A DNA stretch of 64,000 nt, taken from assembly GCA_963676655.2 (NCBI GenBank), contig CAXXKX010000002.1:1240001-1304000 (forward strand). Reading direction: 5' to 3'. Below are positions 1 through 7,841 of this stretch, piece after piece. The position numbers and the translations under genes are program-made. The notes beneath the pieces are model-generated. The model was given only the letters and a program-made list of their open reading frames with translations, did not search any database and had not been told where the DNA came from. This DNA is from G963676655 sp963676655. Its GTDB lineage: Bacteria; Verrucomicrobiota; Lentisphaeria; Victivallales; Victivallaceae. Within the stretch, counting starts at the first letter, position 1; each line of letters begins with the position of its first letter.

Positions 1-2
1 CA

Positions 3-2165
3 CAGGTAATTGACCGGCTGCTGGCAAAAGATCCGGCGGATCGGCATCAGACTCCGGCCGAACTGATCGAGGATCTCAACCGGGTCGAGCGCGGGGAAGC
101 GCCGGTTAAACTGCACAGGGTGAAAAAATCCAGATCGTTTCTACCTAAAAGCACTTACCTTGTCGCGCTGGGAGTGGCGCTGGTCTGTATGGGATTGTTC
201 TACGGGCATATCAAGTACCGTTCGATGAACGCGACGGACAAAGTGAATGACGCGCTGGCTGCCGCCCGCCAGTTGGCGATAAAACATGATTACGACGGCG
301 CGAAAGAAAAGCTGGACAAAGTTATTTCGGAGTACATCATGGATAATCCTAAACAGGTGGAGCCGGCAATTAAAATGCGCGATAAAATATTGAAAGAATA
401 TGCCGCGTGGCGGGGGCAACTGGACGAGATGACCAAGCAGGATAAGTTGGCAATGGCGGTCAAGTCGGAAGCGGAAAGAGCGCGTTTGCGTGAACTGGCC
501 GAAAAACAGCGCAAACAGGAACTGAACAACATGTTGAAAAACGCGGAACGCTGGTCCGGGGATGAAAACCGGGTAAAAAGCGCGGCCGGGTTGATCGAAA
601 AGGCTTATGACTTGTGTAATACTGATGATGAACGCGCGAAAGTCGCGGCGGTTGCGAAGCAGGTCAATGAGGCGTTGGCGAAACGCCGTCCGTGGGCGGT
701 ACTGGCGGATTTCACGATTGACGAGTCGGTCAAGGCGGATATAACCGGGGCCGCGGTAGCGATCAAATTTGAGCAGGTGATGGGTAATGATTTCCGGCTG
801 GTGACGCGGCGTCAGATATCCAAAGCGCTGAAAGAACTGCGTTTTCAATCGAGCGATCTGGTGGACAGCCGTAAGGCTGAACGGTTCGGCAAGTACGTTG
901 GCGCGGAATACCTGATAACCGGGAATGTGGTGCAGTTGGGACGCGAGATAACAATCGCGGTGCAGTGTTTCGATATCGAAACAGGCGAGATCAGCCGGAC
1001 CGCGGAAGTTTCGGCCACGGATGTGGATGACCTCAACTACATGATCCGGGAGGCCGCGGATATTTTGAATATGCCGGAGGAAAAGAAGCGTTCCTATTTG
1101 GATTTGAAGTATAAATATGAAGACGCTTTGCAGGAGGGCTTGAAAGCGTTCAATACCGGAGACTACATTACCGCCGTGAAAAAATTCAAGGAGGCGCGGG
1201 TTATCAAACCATCGAAAGAGATTGACGATCTGGTCAGTAAGGCTGAACTTAATGTGTTGGGACAGCAGTTGCGGGAAGATTCAAAAGAGCGTTACCGGGC
1301 CGCCATCAAAAAAGGCAGTGATGAACTTGAGAGGAAACGCTGGTACGAAGCGGAAAAGTATTTCCGGACGGCGTTGAATGTGAACGGTTATGCCAAAGAT
1401 TCATTTGCGTTGGACGGGCTGGGGAAAGCCCGGGCGGGGATTGTCGCGCAGGAACAGAAAAACGCTAATGATGCCTATAATGTTATTATGAAATCTGTGA
1501 CAAAAGTCTACAAGAAACTGAAAAAACAGGGCGACAAGGTGACAGACGGTTTTGCGGAATGCGCGGCCCAGAAAGCGAAGATCGATATATTGAAGAAATC
1601 CAGGCACTGGAAATATTTGTCGACGGATCAGAAAACAAAACTGGACAAAATATATAATTATTTCGGAAGCCTGGGGAAAGGGTATGCCGCGGTTTTAGCG
1701 GAAGACAAGTTTGAGAATCTCTATGAAAATGTTTTGACAGAATTCAGGTTGTTTCAGGATACAAATTCGACAATGAGTCAGAGCAAGTATCGGGAATTGT
1801 TGAAGAAGTTGCAGAGTTTTGCCGATTCAAGTCATTATCAATATTTGAGCAACGATGATAAACGCAGCTTGTCCGAATTGAAAAATCTGCTGTCGGAGTA
1901 CCAGAATAAGCAGAGCTACAGTACAACTTATTTTTCCAACAAGACCTATTCCTACTGGAATTCATCCAAGCAACGTTATGATCGCAGACGCAGACCCAGG
2001 TCTTCAGGTACAGTCATTATCATTAACGGGTCAAATAACAACGGTTCCGGTAGTTCAAATCCTCCTTCGTCCGGATCGGGTAATACTGGTGGCGGGCCTG
2101 TCGATACTGATCGTCTTGACAGTATAATCAAGCCCAAGCGGGTTCCCGCGCAGCGGCGTTATTGA
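3..2165 (+). CDS. Membrane Ser/Thr protein kinase, C-terminal part, with CsgG/LpoB-like domain (5' partial)
   Basis: The frame is open from base 3 with no stop, so the gene begins outside the window; the GTG at 120 is an internal codon. The first ~35 residues (VIDRLLAKDPADRHQTPAEL...) match the last helix of Hanks-type kinases, where the conserved Arg of subdomain XI lies. A single membrane segment follows (about residues 51-71, STYLVALGVALVCMGLFYGH), then a charged helical stretch, a domain at about 232-356 resembling CsgG/LpoB/FlgO-type proteins (VLADF start, RLVTRRQ, GAEYLITGNV), TPR-like helices around 370-460, and a Ser/Gly/Asn-rich tail. By family knowledge the kinase is cytoplasmic and the rest extracytoplasmic, suggesting envelope sensing. 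The kinase call is solid; the CsgG/LpoB likeness is by eye. Length seen is 720 residues. Confidence 0.8.
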   Translation, partial: QVIDRLLAKDPADRHQTPAELIEDLNRVERGEAPVKLHRVKKSRSFLPKSTYLVALGVALVCMGLFYGHIKYRSMNATDKVNDALAAARQLAIKHDYDGAKEKLDKVISEYIMDNPKQVEPAIKMRDKILKEYAAWRGQLDEMTKQDKLAMAVKSEAERARLRELAEKQRKQELNNMLKNAERWSGDENRVKSAAGLIEKAYDLCNTDDERAKVAAVAKQVNEALAKRRPWAVLADFTIDESVKADITGAAVAIKFEQVMGNDFRLVTRRQISKALKELRFQSSDLVDSRKAERFGKYVGAEYLITGNVVQLGREITIAVQCFDIETGEISRTAEVSATDVDDLNYMIREAADILNMPEEKKRSYLDLKYKYEDALQEGLKAFNTGDYITAVKKFKEARVIKPSKEIDDLVSKAELNVLGQQLREDSKERYRAAIKKGSDELERKRWYEAEKYFRTALNVNGYAKDSFALDGLGKARAGIVAQEQKNANDAYNVIMKSVTKVYKKLKKQGDKVTDGFAECAAQKAKIDILKKSRHWKYLSTDQKTKLDKIYNYFGSLGKGYAAVLAEDKFENLYENVLTEFRLFQDTNSTMSQSKYRELLKKLQSFADSSHYQYLSNDDKRSLSELKNLLSEYQNKQSYSTTYFSNKTYSYWNSSKQRYDRRRRPRSSGTVIIINGSNNNGSGSSNPPSSGSGNTGGGPVDTDRLDSIIKPKRVPAQRRY

Positions 2166-2410
2166 CATTTTTTTGGGGGAATAATCTCCCAGGTGTCAGG
2201 CTTGTACTTACATTCATTGTGAAAATATTATCCTTCCTTTGGTGGCAACTTTCAATCCAAGCCGATCTGCTTTAGGGGGGTATGAAATATTTTCTGTTTT
2301 TTTATTGTTTTTATTTTGCTTTCACACAATAAAAAAATATGTTATACGTTATTTTGTCAGGTCGATTAGGATGTTCCAAGTCGCGAAAAAAATCTTTTAA
2401 GGAGAGAAAA

Positions 2411-2887
2411 ATGATGCGCAAACTGATGATTGTGCTGTTGGCCCTCGGATTTGTAAGTACTGCGGCACTTGCAGAAGGAAAAAAACGTAATAAGAGAGTC
2501 AAGAAGGAGCTGACTGCGGAGGAAAAAGCCAAAAAAGAAGCCAGATTAAAAAAATTAGTTGAACAGTTGAAAAAAGAATATCCGGAAGATATAGCTAATT
2601 ACGAAAAGCTGCTGGCTGACGGTAAGGAAAAAGAAGCAAAAACCGCTTTGCATGAAATCCTTAAAAAACGTGAACTGGCAAGGTTGGATAAACTGGCGGA
2701 AAAATATCCCGATCAAGTCGCGAACATCAAAAAATTGATGGAAGACAAGAGCAAGGCAGGCCGCAAAGCCCTGAATGAAGCTAAAAAAGAATTGTGGAAA
2801 CAAATCAAGGAAGACAATAAAAAGGCTAAAAAACCTAAAAAAGCTAAAAAAGCCAAAAAAGCTGAAACTACAGAAGACGACGCATAA
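2411..2887 (+). CDS. Small secreted lysine-rich protein
   Basis: The start is ATG 2411, preceded by a good ribosome site (AAGGAGAG at about 2399). It gives a clean signal peptide (MMRKLMIVLLALGF..., cleavage after ALA, residue ~21). An upstream in-frame ATG at 2339 would bury the signal peptide and lacks a ribosome site. The mature ~137 residues are nearly all charged helix, with two loose repeats of the type KL..KYP..vAN..KLm.d and a tail of KKAKKPKK-type repeats like eukaryotic H1 or bacterial Hc1 tails, ending in acidic ETTEDDA. I recognise no family. A polycationic exported protein could bind acidic polymers such as DNA or glycosaminoglycans, but that is conjecture. It is a single gene with its own terminator. 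Confidence 0.75.
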   Translation: MMRKLMIVLLALGFVSTAALAEGKKRNKRVKKELTAEEKAKKEARLKKLVEQLKKEYPEDIANYEKLLADGKEKEAKTALHEILKKRELARLDKLAEKYPDQVANIKKLMEDKSKAGRKALNEAKKELWKQIKEDNKKAKKPKKAKKAKKAETTEDDA

Positions 2888-2918
2888 TCTGTTTTTTGCA
2901 TAAAAAAATGTCAAAAAG

Positions 2919-2944
2919 GCAGCGGTCAAACCGCTGCTTTTTTT
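2919..2944 (+). terminator. Rho-independent terminator
   Basis: A perfect 8-bp stem GCAGCGGT/ACCGCTGC with loop CAA is followed by seven T. It lies 32 bp after the lysine-rich protein gene. Confidence 0.9.
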
Positions 2945-2954
2945 ATTGTATGTA

Positions 2955-2983
2955 TTGACAGGACGGAAAGTAGAATATATAAT
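2955..2983 (+). promoter_or_regulatory. Consensus sigma-70 promoter of the first GntR/LacI regulator
   Basis: TTGACA (2955-2960), a 17-bp spacer and TATAAT (2978-2983) give an exact match to consensus, 34 bp before the start codon and just behind the previous terminator. Confidence 0.85.
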
Positions 2984-3016
2984 AGAGTGTAGCGAGGTAA
3001 GCGAGAGAGGTTTTTT

Positions 3017-4051
3017 ATGTCCGGAGAAGGTCAAAATTCGCACTTCAGTGAGCTGTGCAGGCAGATGGTTGATGCAATACACGGCAAACGGCTTGCGGGG
3101 AGATTGCCGGGCCGGCTGAAACTTGCTATGAAATTCAAAACCAGCCCGTTTCATGTTAAAGAGGCTCTGCATGAGTTGCTGCATCTGGATTTAATCGAAA
3201 AGCTTTCGGAAAAACATTATCACGTGAAGTATAAAGGACGGGTCGCCGTCCTGTTTATGAATCGCCGGATCAGGCGTGAACACTACGACCATCCGCAACT
3301 GGTATTCGGTTCGTTGCTTGATGGCATTGAGAAAAGGCTGGCTAAAAGCGGTCGCAAAGTACAGGTTCATTTGATCTCTCCCGGACAGCGGGAATTTATC
3401 GATCTGCTGGAACGCGAAGTTGACGCTTTTATCGTGGTCACCGCATTAAATATTTTTAAGGACGATTTTCGGGTATTCAACGGATATCCATGGGTGCGTG
3501 CGATGGGGAGTCCGGCCGCGGATACCCCGGTCGCGCATGTTACGTATGACAACGATGCTATCGGGCGGATTGCGGCGGATTATCTTTTGGAAAAAGGATG
3601 CCGGCGGTTTGTGTTTTTCGGCAGCGCCAACAATCATTTATTTTTTTCCCGTTTGAAAAAGTTCCAGGACCGGGTGATGGAAGCCGGACGTTATTGTATG
3701 GAACACGTTGAGGTTGATATCAATATCATGCCGGAGGAAGAAATAATGAAACGTGCGGTCAGGGCCTTTGCGCCGATGGTCGGTTGCGATGATCCAATAG
3801 GAATTTTCAATTCCGCGGATATTTATGCTCCGACACTGTATCAGGCCTTGCTCTCCCTCGGTTTCAAGCCGATGCACGATATTCAAATAGTTTCCTGTGA
3901 TAATAATGAGGAATATTTGAAGAACCTGGCAGCACGTCCACCTTCGATTGATATTAAAATGCGGGAAATAGGAACTACGGCGGCGGAAATGGCGCTTGGC
4001 GATCCGGATTTAAATGAGAAAATCATTTTGACGCCTGAGCTTAAATTCTGA
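3017..4051 (+). CDS. GntR/LacI hybrid transcriptional regulator (AraR-like layout)
   Basis: 344 residues. An N-terminal winged-helix region (about 8-75, FHVKEALHELLHLDLIEK is the recognition part) precedes a LacI-type ligand domain (about 78-340) with the typical VTYDNDAIGRIAADYLLEKG and IVSCDNNEEYL motifs. This layout is known from AraR-type sugar repressors. The wing and first helix are degenerate: the usual LPSERELA-like stretch reads LPGRLKLAMKF. Ligand unknown; the neighbouring lyases and sulfatases suggest a polysaccharide product. An AGAGAGG ribosome site precedes ATG 3017. It is a clear paralog of the next regulator, with shared stretches such as VRAMG, HVTYDN and LTPEL. Confidence 0.85.
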   Translation: MSGEGQNSHFSELCRQMVDAIHGKRLAGRLPGRLKLAMKFKTSPFHVKEALHELLHLDLIEKLSEKHYHVKYKGRVAVLFMNRRIRREHYDHPQLVFGSLLDGIEKRLAKSGRKVQVHLISPGQREFIDLLEREVDAFIVVTALNIFKDDFRVFNGYPWVRAMGSPAADTPVAHVTYDNDAIGRIAADYLLEKGCRRFVFFGSANNHLFFSRLKKFQDRVMEAGRYCMEHVEVDINIMPEEEIMKRAVRAFAPMVGCDDPIGIFNSADIYAPTLYQALLSLGFKPMHDIQIVSCDNNEEYLKNLAARPPSIDIKMREIGTTAAEMALGDPDLNEKIILTPELKF

Positions 4052-4089
4052 CTACCGTCATACAATTTTTAAAATTCTGTTGCATTACT

Positions 4090-4162
4090 TTCGATCTGGT
4101 CATTCATCCTCGGCTCGAGGGACTTTCGCCTTCCACAAAACCTTCGATCTGATGGTTCATTC
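4090..4162 (+). repeat. Degenerate copies of the hairpin repeat
   Basis: TCGATCTGGTCATTCAT runs directly into the right arm of the repeat seen at 10891-11209 (CGGCTCGAGGGACTTTCGCC), so the left arm and loop are deleted. A second fragment, TTCGATCTGATGGTTCATTC, follows at 4143. Like the other copies it lies 3' of a gene and in its sense direction. Confidence 0.7.
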
Positions 4163-4217
4163 CTGATGGTGATCCCTGATGGCGGTGATATTATTTCTAT
4201 TTTTTCTAAAATGACTA

Positions 4218-4246
4218 TTGACAGGGAAGAATGAATGCTGTATAAT
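4218..4246 (+). promoter_or_regulatory. Consensus sigma-70 promoter of the second GntR/LacI regulator
   Basis: TTGACA (4218-4223), 17 bp, TATAAT (4241-4246). This is the second exact consensus promoter in 1.3 kb, 40 bp before the start codon. Confidence 0.85.
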
Positions 4247-4285
4247 AGTAACACAACTGAGTTATTAATTAAAAAATGAGCAAAG

Positions 4286-5365
4286 ATGACGAATTCAAAA
4301 AACAGTCCCGGAAGAAAGAGCAGTTTGCGCAATAACTTGCGAGATTCCATCGCCCTGGCGATTCGTTCCGGGGTCTATACTGAGAAAATGCCTGGAGTAA
4401 CTCAGTTGGCGCATGAATACTCGGCTAATCCATTAACAGTACGGCGCGCCCTGGACGAATTGGAAGATCTGGGATTGATCGAAAAGCGGCCGCGGGTTGG
4501 CACCTTTGTCAAGCACCGGAGACGCGTGGCGCTGCTGTTCTTCAACCGGGATATTAATGAGACGGATAAGTCTTCCTCTTTATATGTATTCGGAGAAGTT
4601 TTGCGCGGGATCGAGGCTTATATGGAACGGTTCGGTATAGCTGTTCAGACTCATTTGGTATCCCCAGATAATACTAAACTGATTAACAAATTGAAGCAGG
4701 ATGTTGACGGTTTTATTGTCATAACCGCTTTAAATGTAAAAAGAAATGATTTTGATATTCTGTCCGATGTCCGCTGGGTAAGGGCTATGGGCGGTATTCA
4801 CACCTATACCCCCTCCGGTCATGTTACCTACGATAATAATGCGGTCGGCCATCTGGCGGCTGATCACCTCATCGGACAGTGCTGCGAAGAATTTATTTAT
4901 TACGGCAGTGCGACGAATTATTTGTTCAAGACCCGCCTGGATACGTTCCGGGAGCGGATTCTTGAAAATCGCAAGCTGACTTTTAAACATATTGAAATAG
5001 ATATTAACACAATGTCCGCTGGAGAGATCATGGAACGCAGCGAGCGAGCGTTCAAAGCAATGATTTCCCCCGGCAAAATCACCGGCTTGTTTATTTCCGC
5101 CGATATGTATGCGACTCCGGTTTATCAAGTCCTTTATTCTATGGGGATTCGTCCCGGAAAGGATATTGAAATTGTTTCCTGTGATAACAATTCATATTAT
5201 TTGAATGGTTTGCATCCGAAGCCGCAGTCAATAGATATCAGGATGCTTGATATTGGCATGAGGGCGGCAGAGATGTTGCAATCGCCCGGTGCGAAAATGG
5301 AAAAAGTAGTTTTAACGCCGGAACTCTCCGTGGAAAAAGCGGTTGAGCTGGCAGTAGTGAATTAA
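4286..5365 (+). CDS. GntR/LacI hybrid transcriptional regulator, paralog
   Basis: 359 residues. The winged helix is more orthodox here (about 15-70: VTQLAHEYSANPLTVRRALD, then LEDLGLIEKRPRVGTFV), followed by a LacI-type ligand domain with HVTYDNNAVGHLAADHL and EIVSCDNNSYYLNGL. It probably arose by tandem duplication with the preceding regulator. The pseudopilin gene starts 39 bp after its stop, so the two are probably co-transcribed. The ribosome site is weak (GAG just upstream), and a 19-codon frame opening at ATG 4276 overlaps the start. Likely an autoregulated sensor of a sugar released by the downstream enzymes; that is inference. Confidence 0.88.
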   Translation: MTNSKNSPGRKSSLRNNLRDSIALAIRSGVYTEKMPGVTQLAHEYSANPLTVRRALDELEDLGLIEKRPRVGTFVKHRRRVALLFFNRDINETDKSSSLYVFGEVLRGIEAYMERFGIAVQTHLVSPDNTKLINKLKQDVDGFIVITALNVKRNDFDILSDVRWVRAMGGIHTYTPSGHVTYDNNAVGHLAADHLIGQCCEEFIYYGSATNYLFKTRLDTFRERILENRKLTFKHIEIDINTMSAGEIMERSERAFKAMISPGKITGLFISADMYATPVYQVLYSMGIRPGKDIEIVSCDNNSYYLNGLHPKPQSIDIRMLDIGMRAAEMLQSPGAKMEKVVLTPELSVEKAVELAVVN

Positions 5366-5404
5366 GATAAATTACCTTTAATGAAAACAGGAAGGAATGG
5401 AAAC

Positions 5405-6145
5405 ATGAAGAAAATGTTCACTTTGATTGAGTTGTTGGTTGTGATTGCGATTATTGCGATTCTCGCCAGTATGTTGCTGCCGGCGTTGAATCAGGCGCGA
5501 GATAAGGCAAAGACAATCAAGTGTGCAAGTAATTTGAAACAATCGGCATTGGGGATTCTGATGTACACAAATGATTATAAAGGGGAGATCGTCAGTGCGA
5601 AATATGCTTCCGCTGTCTACTGGACCGGTAATCCGTCCGGCGGCGGCATTGGCGCCTGGTCTCTTTACGTCGGCAAGGGGAATGAATATGTTCAAGGCGG
5701 CAACTACATCACTGGAGAAAACGTTTTTCACTGTCCCATGATGACTGAATCCGCCAAAAAACAGGCAAATAATACCTATGCCGTAAAAGTCGATGGTTAT
5801 GTCGGTGATGCCCGGATCAGCAAGAATCCATTTCCGTCGCAGATATCTATGGTGATTGACGCTCAAAGCTGGAAGACGCCTGAAAGTGTTGATTCAAGGC
5901 TTTACAATTTCATTAACAATCCCGGGACCGGGATATACGGAATTCCGACATTGTGTCATGCCGGGGCGTGTCCGATCGGTTTTATGGACGGTCATGTTGA
6001 TGTTGTCAAGCTGAATGACTTTGGTACCGGAAGAGTTTTCGCTCACATCACGGTTGGAACTCGCAGAAAGAATTTTTTCTTTAAGGGCGTTTATCAATCT
6101 GCAACGATAGATTTGCCGAGAACCGGTAATTATGTCGTGTACTGA
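5405..6145 (+). CDS. Pseudopilin-like protein with prepilin N-terminus and H-x9-DG tail
   Basis: ATG 5405 has GGAAGG about 8 bases upstream and gives MKKM followed by FTLIELLVVIAIIAILASML, the hydrophobic helix of type IV pilins and pseudopilins with Glu5. An in-frame ATG at 5381 is less likely. The residue before the expected cleavage site is Met, not the usual Gly. The globular part has conserved Cys and ends with H-x9-DG (a His, nine residues, then DGH), the signature of the large PVC-group family of such proteins. 246 residues. It follows the regulator and precedes the sulfatase and lyases, so it may be an envelope component of this degradation locus; exact role unknown. Confidence 0.88.
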   Translation: MKKMFTLIELLVVIAIIAILASMLLPALNQARDKAKTIKCASNLKQSALGILMYTNDYKGEIVSAKYASAVYWTGNPSGGGIGAWSLYVGKGNEYVQGGNYITGENVFHCPMMTESAKKQANNTYAVKVDGYVGDARISKNPFPSQISMVIDAQSWKTPESVDSRLYNFINNPGTGIYGIPTLCHAGACPIGFMDGHVDVVKLNDFGTGRVFAHITVGTRRKNFFFKGVYQSATIDLPRTGNYVVY

Positions 6146-6178
6146 AAAGATATAACCAATATTGAGACCAGTAGTATA

Positions 6179-6200
6179 ACGCGGACTAGTCCGCGTTTTT
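6179..6200 (+). terminator. Rho-independent terminator
   Basis: An 18-base perfect palindrome ACGCGGACTAGTCCGCGT is followed by T5, 34 bp after the pseudopilin stop. Confidence 0.8.
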
Positions 6201-6311
6201 CTTAAGTTTTTGATCATAATTATCTATAACAAGATAACCGCAGTATTTGAACATAAATCGAAGTCTGTAATGTTATAGAAAAATAAGCTTGACCGCTTAA
6301 CAGGGGCGAAA

Positions 6312-7832
6312 ATGAACATAAGGACCAGTAATATTTTATTAACAACCGCAACTGCCGGGTTGCTGGCCGGTTGTCATACGCCCGGAAAAATAACCATGAA
6401 GGATGATATCAGCAAAAGTATGAGCAGTAAACCGAATATTTTATTTATCATGACGGATCAGCAGCGGTTTGACGCTCTTGGCTGTATGGGCAACAAAGTT
6501 CTTAAAACTCCCAATCTCGACATGCTGGCGAGTCAGGGGGTAATTTTTGATGCGGCCTATACGCCGTGTCCGGTCTGTGCTCCGGCCCGGGCCGCAATCT
6601 TCAGCGGCCAATATCCCAACGGCTGCGGCGTCAACGGCAACTGGGTGCCGTTCAACGGTCATGAGATTTTGATTACGGACCAGTTGAAGGCTAACGGTTA
6701 TACTACCGGCGGTGTGGGAAAACTGCATTTTGTCCCGCATGTCAAAAGTTTCGGTTTCGATTTCAAGGAATTACATGACGCGCCTTACAGCGTTTATGCC
6801 GATGATGACAAATATTCCGCTTACATTAAGATGCTGGCAAAGAAATACGGGCGGGAAAAAGCCGATGAATTTGTCCGGATGTTCGACGTAGACGAGTCGT
6901 CTTACCACACTAATCTCAAACAGTTCATTTTAGGGCGTAATTTTATTCCGGAAAAAGATCACATGGTAACCTGGACCGTGGAACAATCGGTTCGTTTTCT
7001 GAAAGAGCGCGACAGGTCTAAGCCGTTTTTCCTGTATACCGGCTTTTTCGGGCCGCATCATCCCTGGCTGGCGCCGGAACGCTGGAATAATATGTACAAA
7101 CCGGAGGATATTGATATTCCGGAACTGGAAGCGCTGCTTGCTGACAAAACGGTTTTAAAAGCGCTGCGAGGAAAAGCGATCGATGCGAACCGCAAGCTTT
7201 TTACCAAAGATGATTACAAACAGATAGTAGCATCTTATTACGGTCAGGTTTCGATGATAGACCATTATCTCGGCAAGCTGTTTGACGAACTCAAGCAGCA
7301 GGGACTGTGGGACAATACGATAATTGTTTTCACCGCCGATCATGGTGATCATAACGGTCATTTCGGGATGTTCTTCAAGTGTACCATGCTGGAAAGTTCG
7401 GCCCGGGTGCCGCTGATCATCAAGCCCGCGGGAAAATCGCACATGAAAAGGGTAGAGGTTCCGGTTAGTACGGTCGATTTGTACGGCACTATCCTGGATG
7501 CGGCCGGGGTCAGGCACTGGAAATATGCTCAGATTGAAGCAGGCTCCATTAATAGTTTGTTGAAGAGCGATGATTCTTCCGATGTTTCACCATGCTATTC
7601 TATTCTTGGCAGACAGTCGATGCTGCGTTCCGGACATTACAAGCTGGTGCGTTTGGAGCAGAAAGACGGACCGGTGCTCTATGAATTATATTTTCTCAAA
7701 GATAATTTACTTGATGGTAAAAACATCTATGGTTCTCCTGAGCTTAAGGATATTCAGGATATGATGAAAAAACAGCTGGATTCATGGGCCGAGGCTCAGA
7801 AACATCCTGAAAAAATCAAATGGAGAAAGTAA
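6312..7832 (+). CDS. Sulfatase, lipoprotein (family S1)
   Basis: 506 residues. The N-terminus has a lipoprotein signal with lipobox LLAGC (Cys21), so the enzyme is probably membrane-anchored outside the cytoplasm. The sulfatase core begins at KPNILFIMTDQQR (Asp49 metal ligand). The signature C-x-P-x-R is CAPAR (Cys89-Arg93), the Cys being oxidised to formylglycine, followed by the usual SGQYP. FTADHGDHNGHFG supplies further metal ligands. It hydrolyses sulfate esters, probably on the polysaccharide cut by the PL8 lyases starting 10 bp and 3.4 kb downstream. The maturase anSME is not in this window. Substrate position cannot be told from sequence alone. Confidence 0.93.
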   Translation: MNIRTSNILLTTATAGLLAGCHTPGKITMKDDISKSMSSKPNILFIMTDQQRFDALGCMGNKVLKTPNLDMLASQGVIFDAAYTPCPVCAPARAAIFSGQYPNGCGVNGNWVPFNGHEILITDQLKANGYTTGGVGKLHFVPHVKSFGFDFKELHDAPYSVYADDDKYSAYIKMLAKKYGREKADEFVRMFDVDESSYHTNLKQFILGRNFIPEKDHMVTWTVEQSVRFLKERDRSKPFFLYTGFFGPHHPWLAPERWNNMYKPEDIDIPELEALLADKTVLKALRGKAIDANRKLFTKDDYKQIVASYYGQVSMIDHYLGKLFDELKQQGLWDNTIIVFTADHGDHNGHFGMFFKCTMLESSARVPLIIKPAGKSHMKRVEVPVSTVDLYGTILDAAGVRHWKYAQIEAGSINSLLKSDDSSDVSPCYSILGRQSMLRSGHYKLVRLEQKDGPVLYELYFLKDNLLDGKNIYGSPELKDIQDMMKKQLDSWAEAQKHPEKIKWRK

Positions 7833-7841
7833 ATTATACTT

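Noticed and set aside
141..848. 235-codon minus-strand frame opposite the kinase gene
   Set aside because: Antisense shadow of a codon-biased gene; no ribosome site or recognisable domain. The same holds for other long antisense frames (for example 11643-12374 and 37327-38148).
120..2165. Complete 681-residue protein starting at GTG 120
   Set aside because: The frame is open upstream to the window edge and encodes the end of a kinase domain, so 120 is internal.
4276..4335. 19-codon leader peptide before the second GntR/LacI regulator
   Set aside because: It overlaps the regulator start, has no ribosome site and shows no attenuator-type hairpin or codon run.
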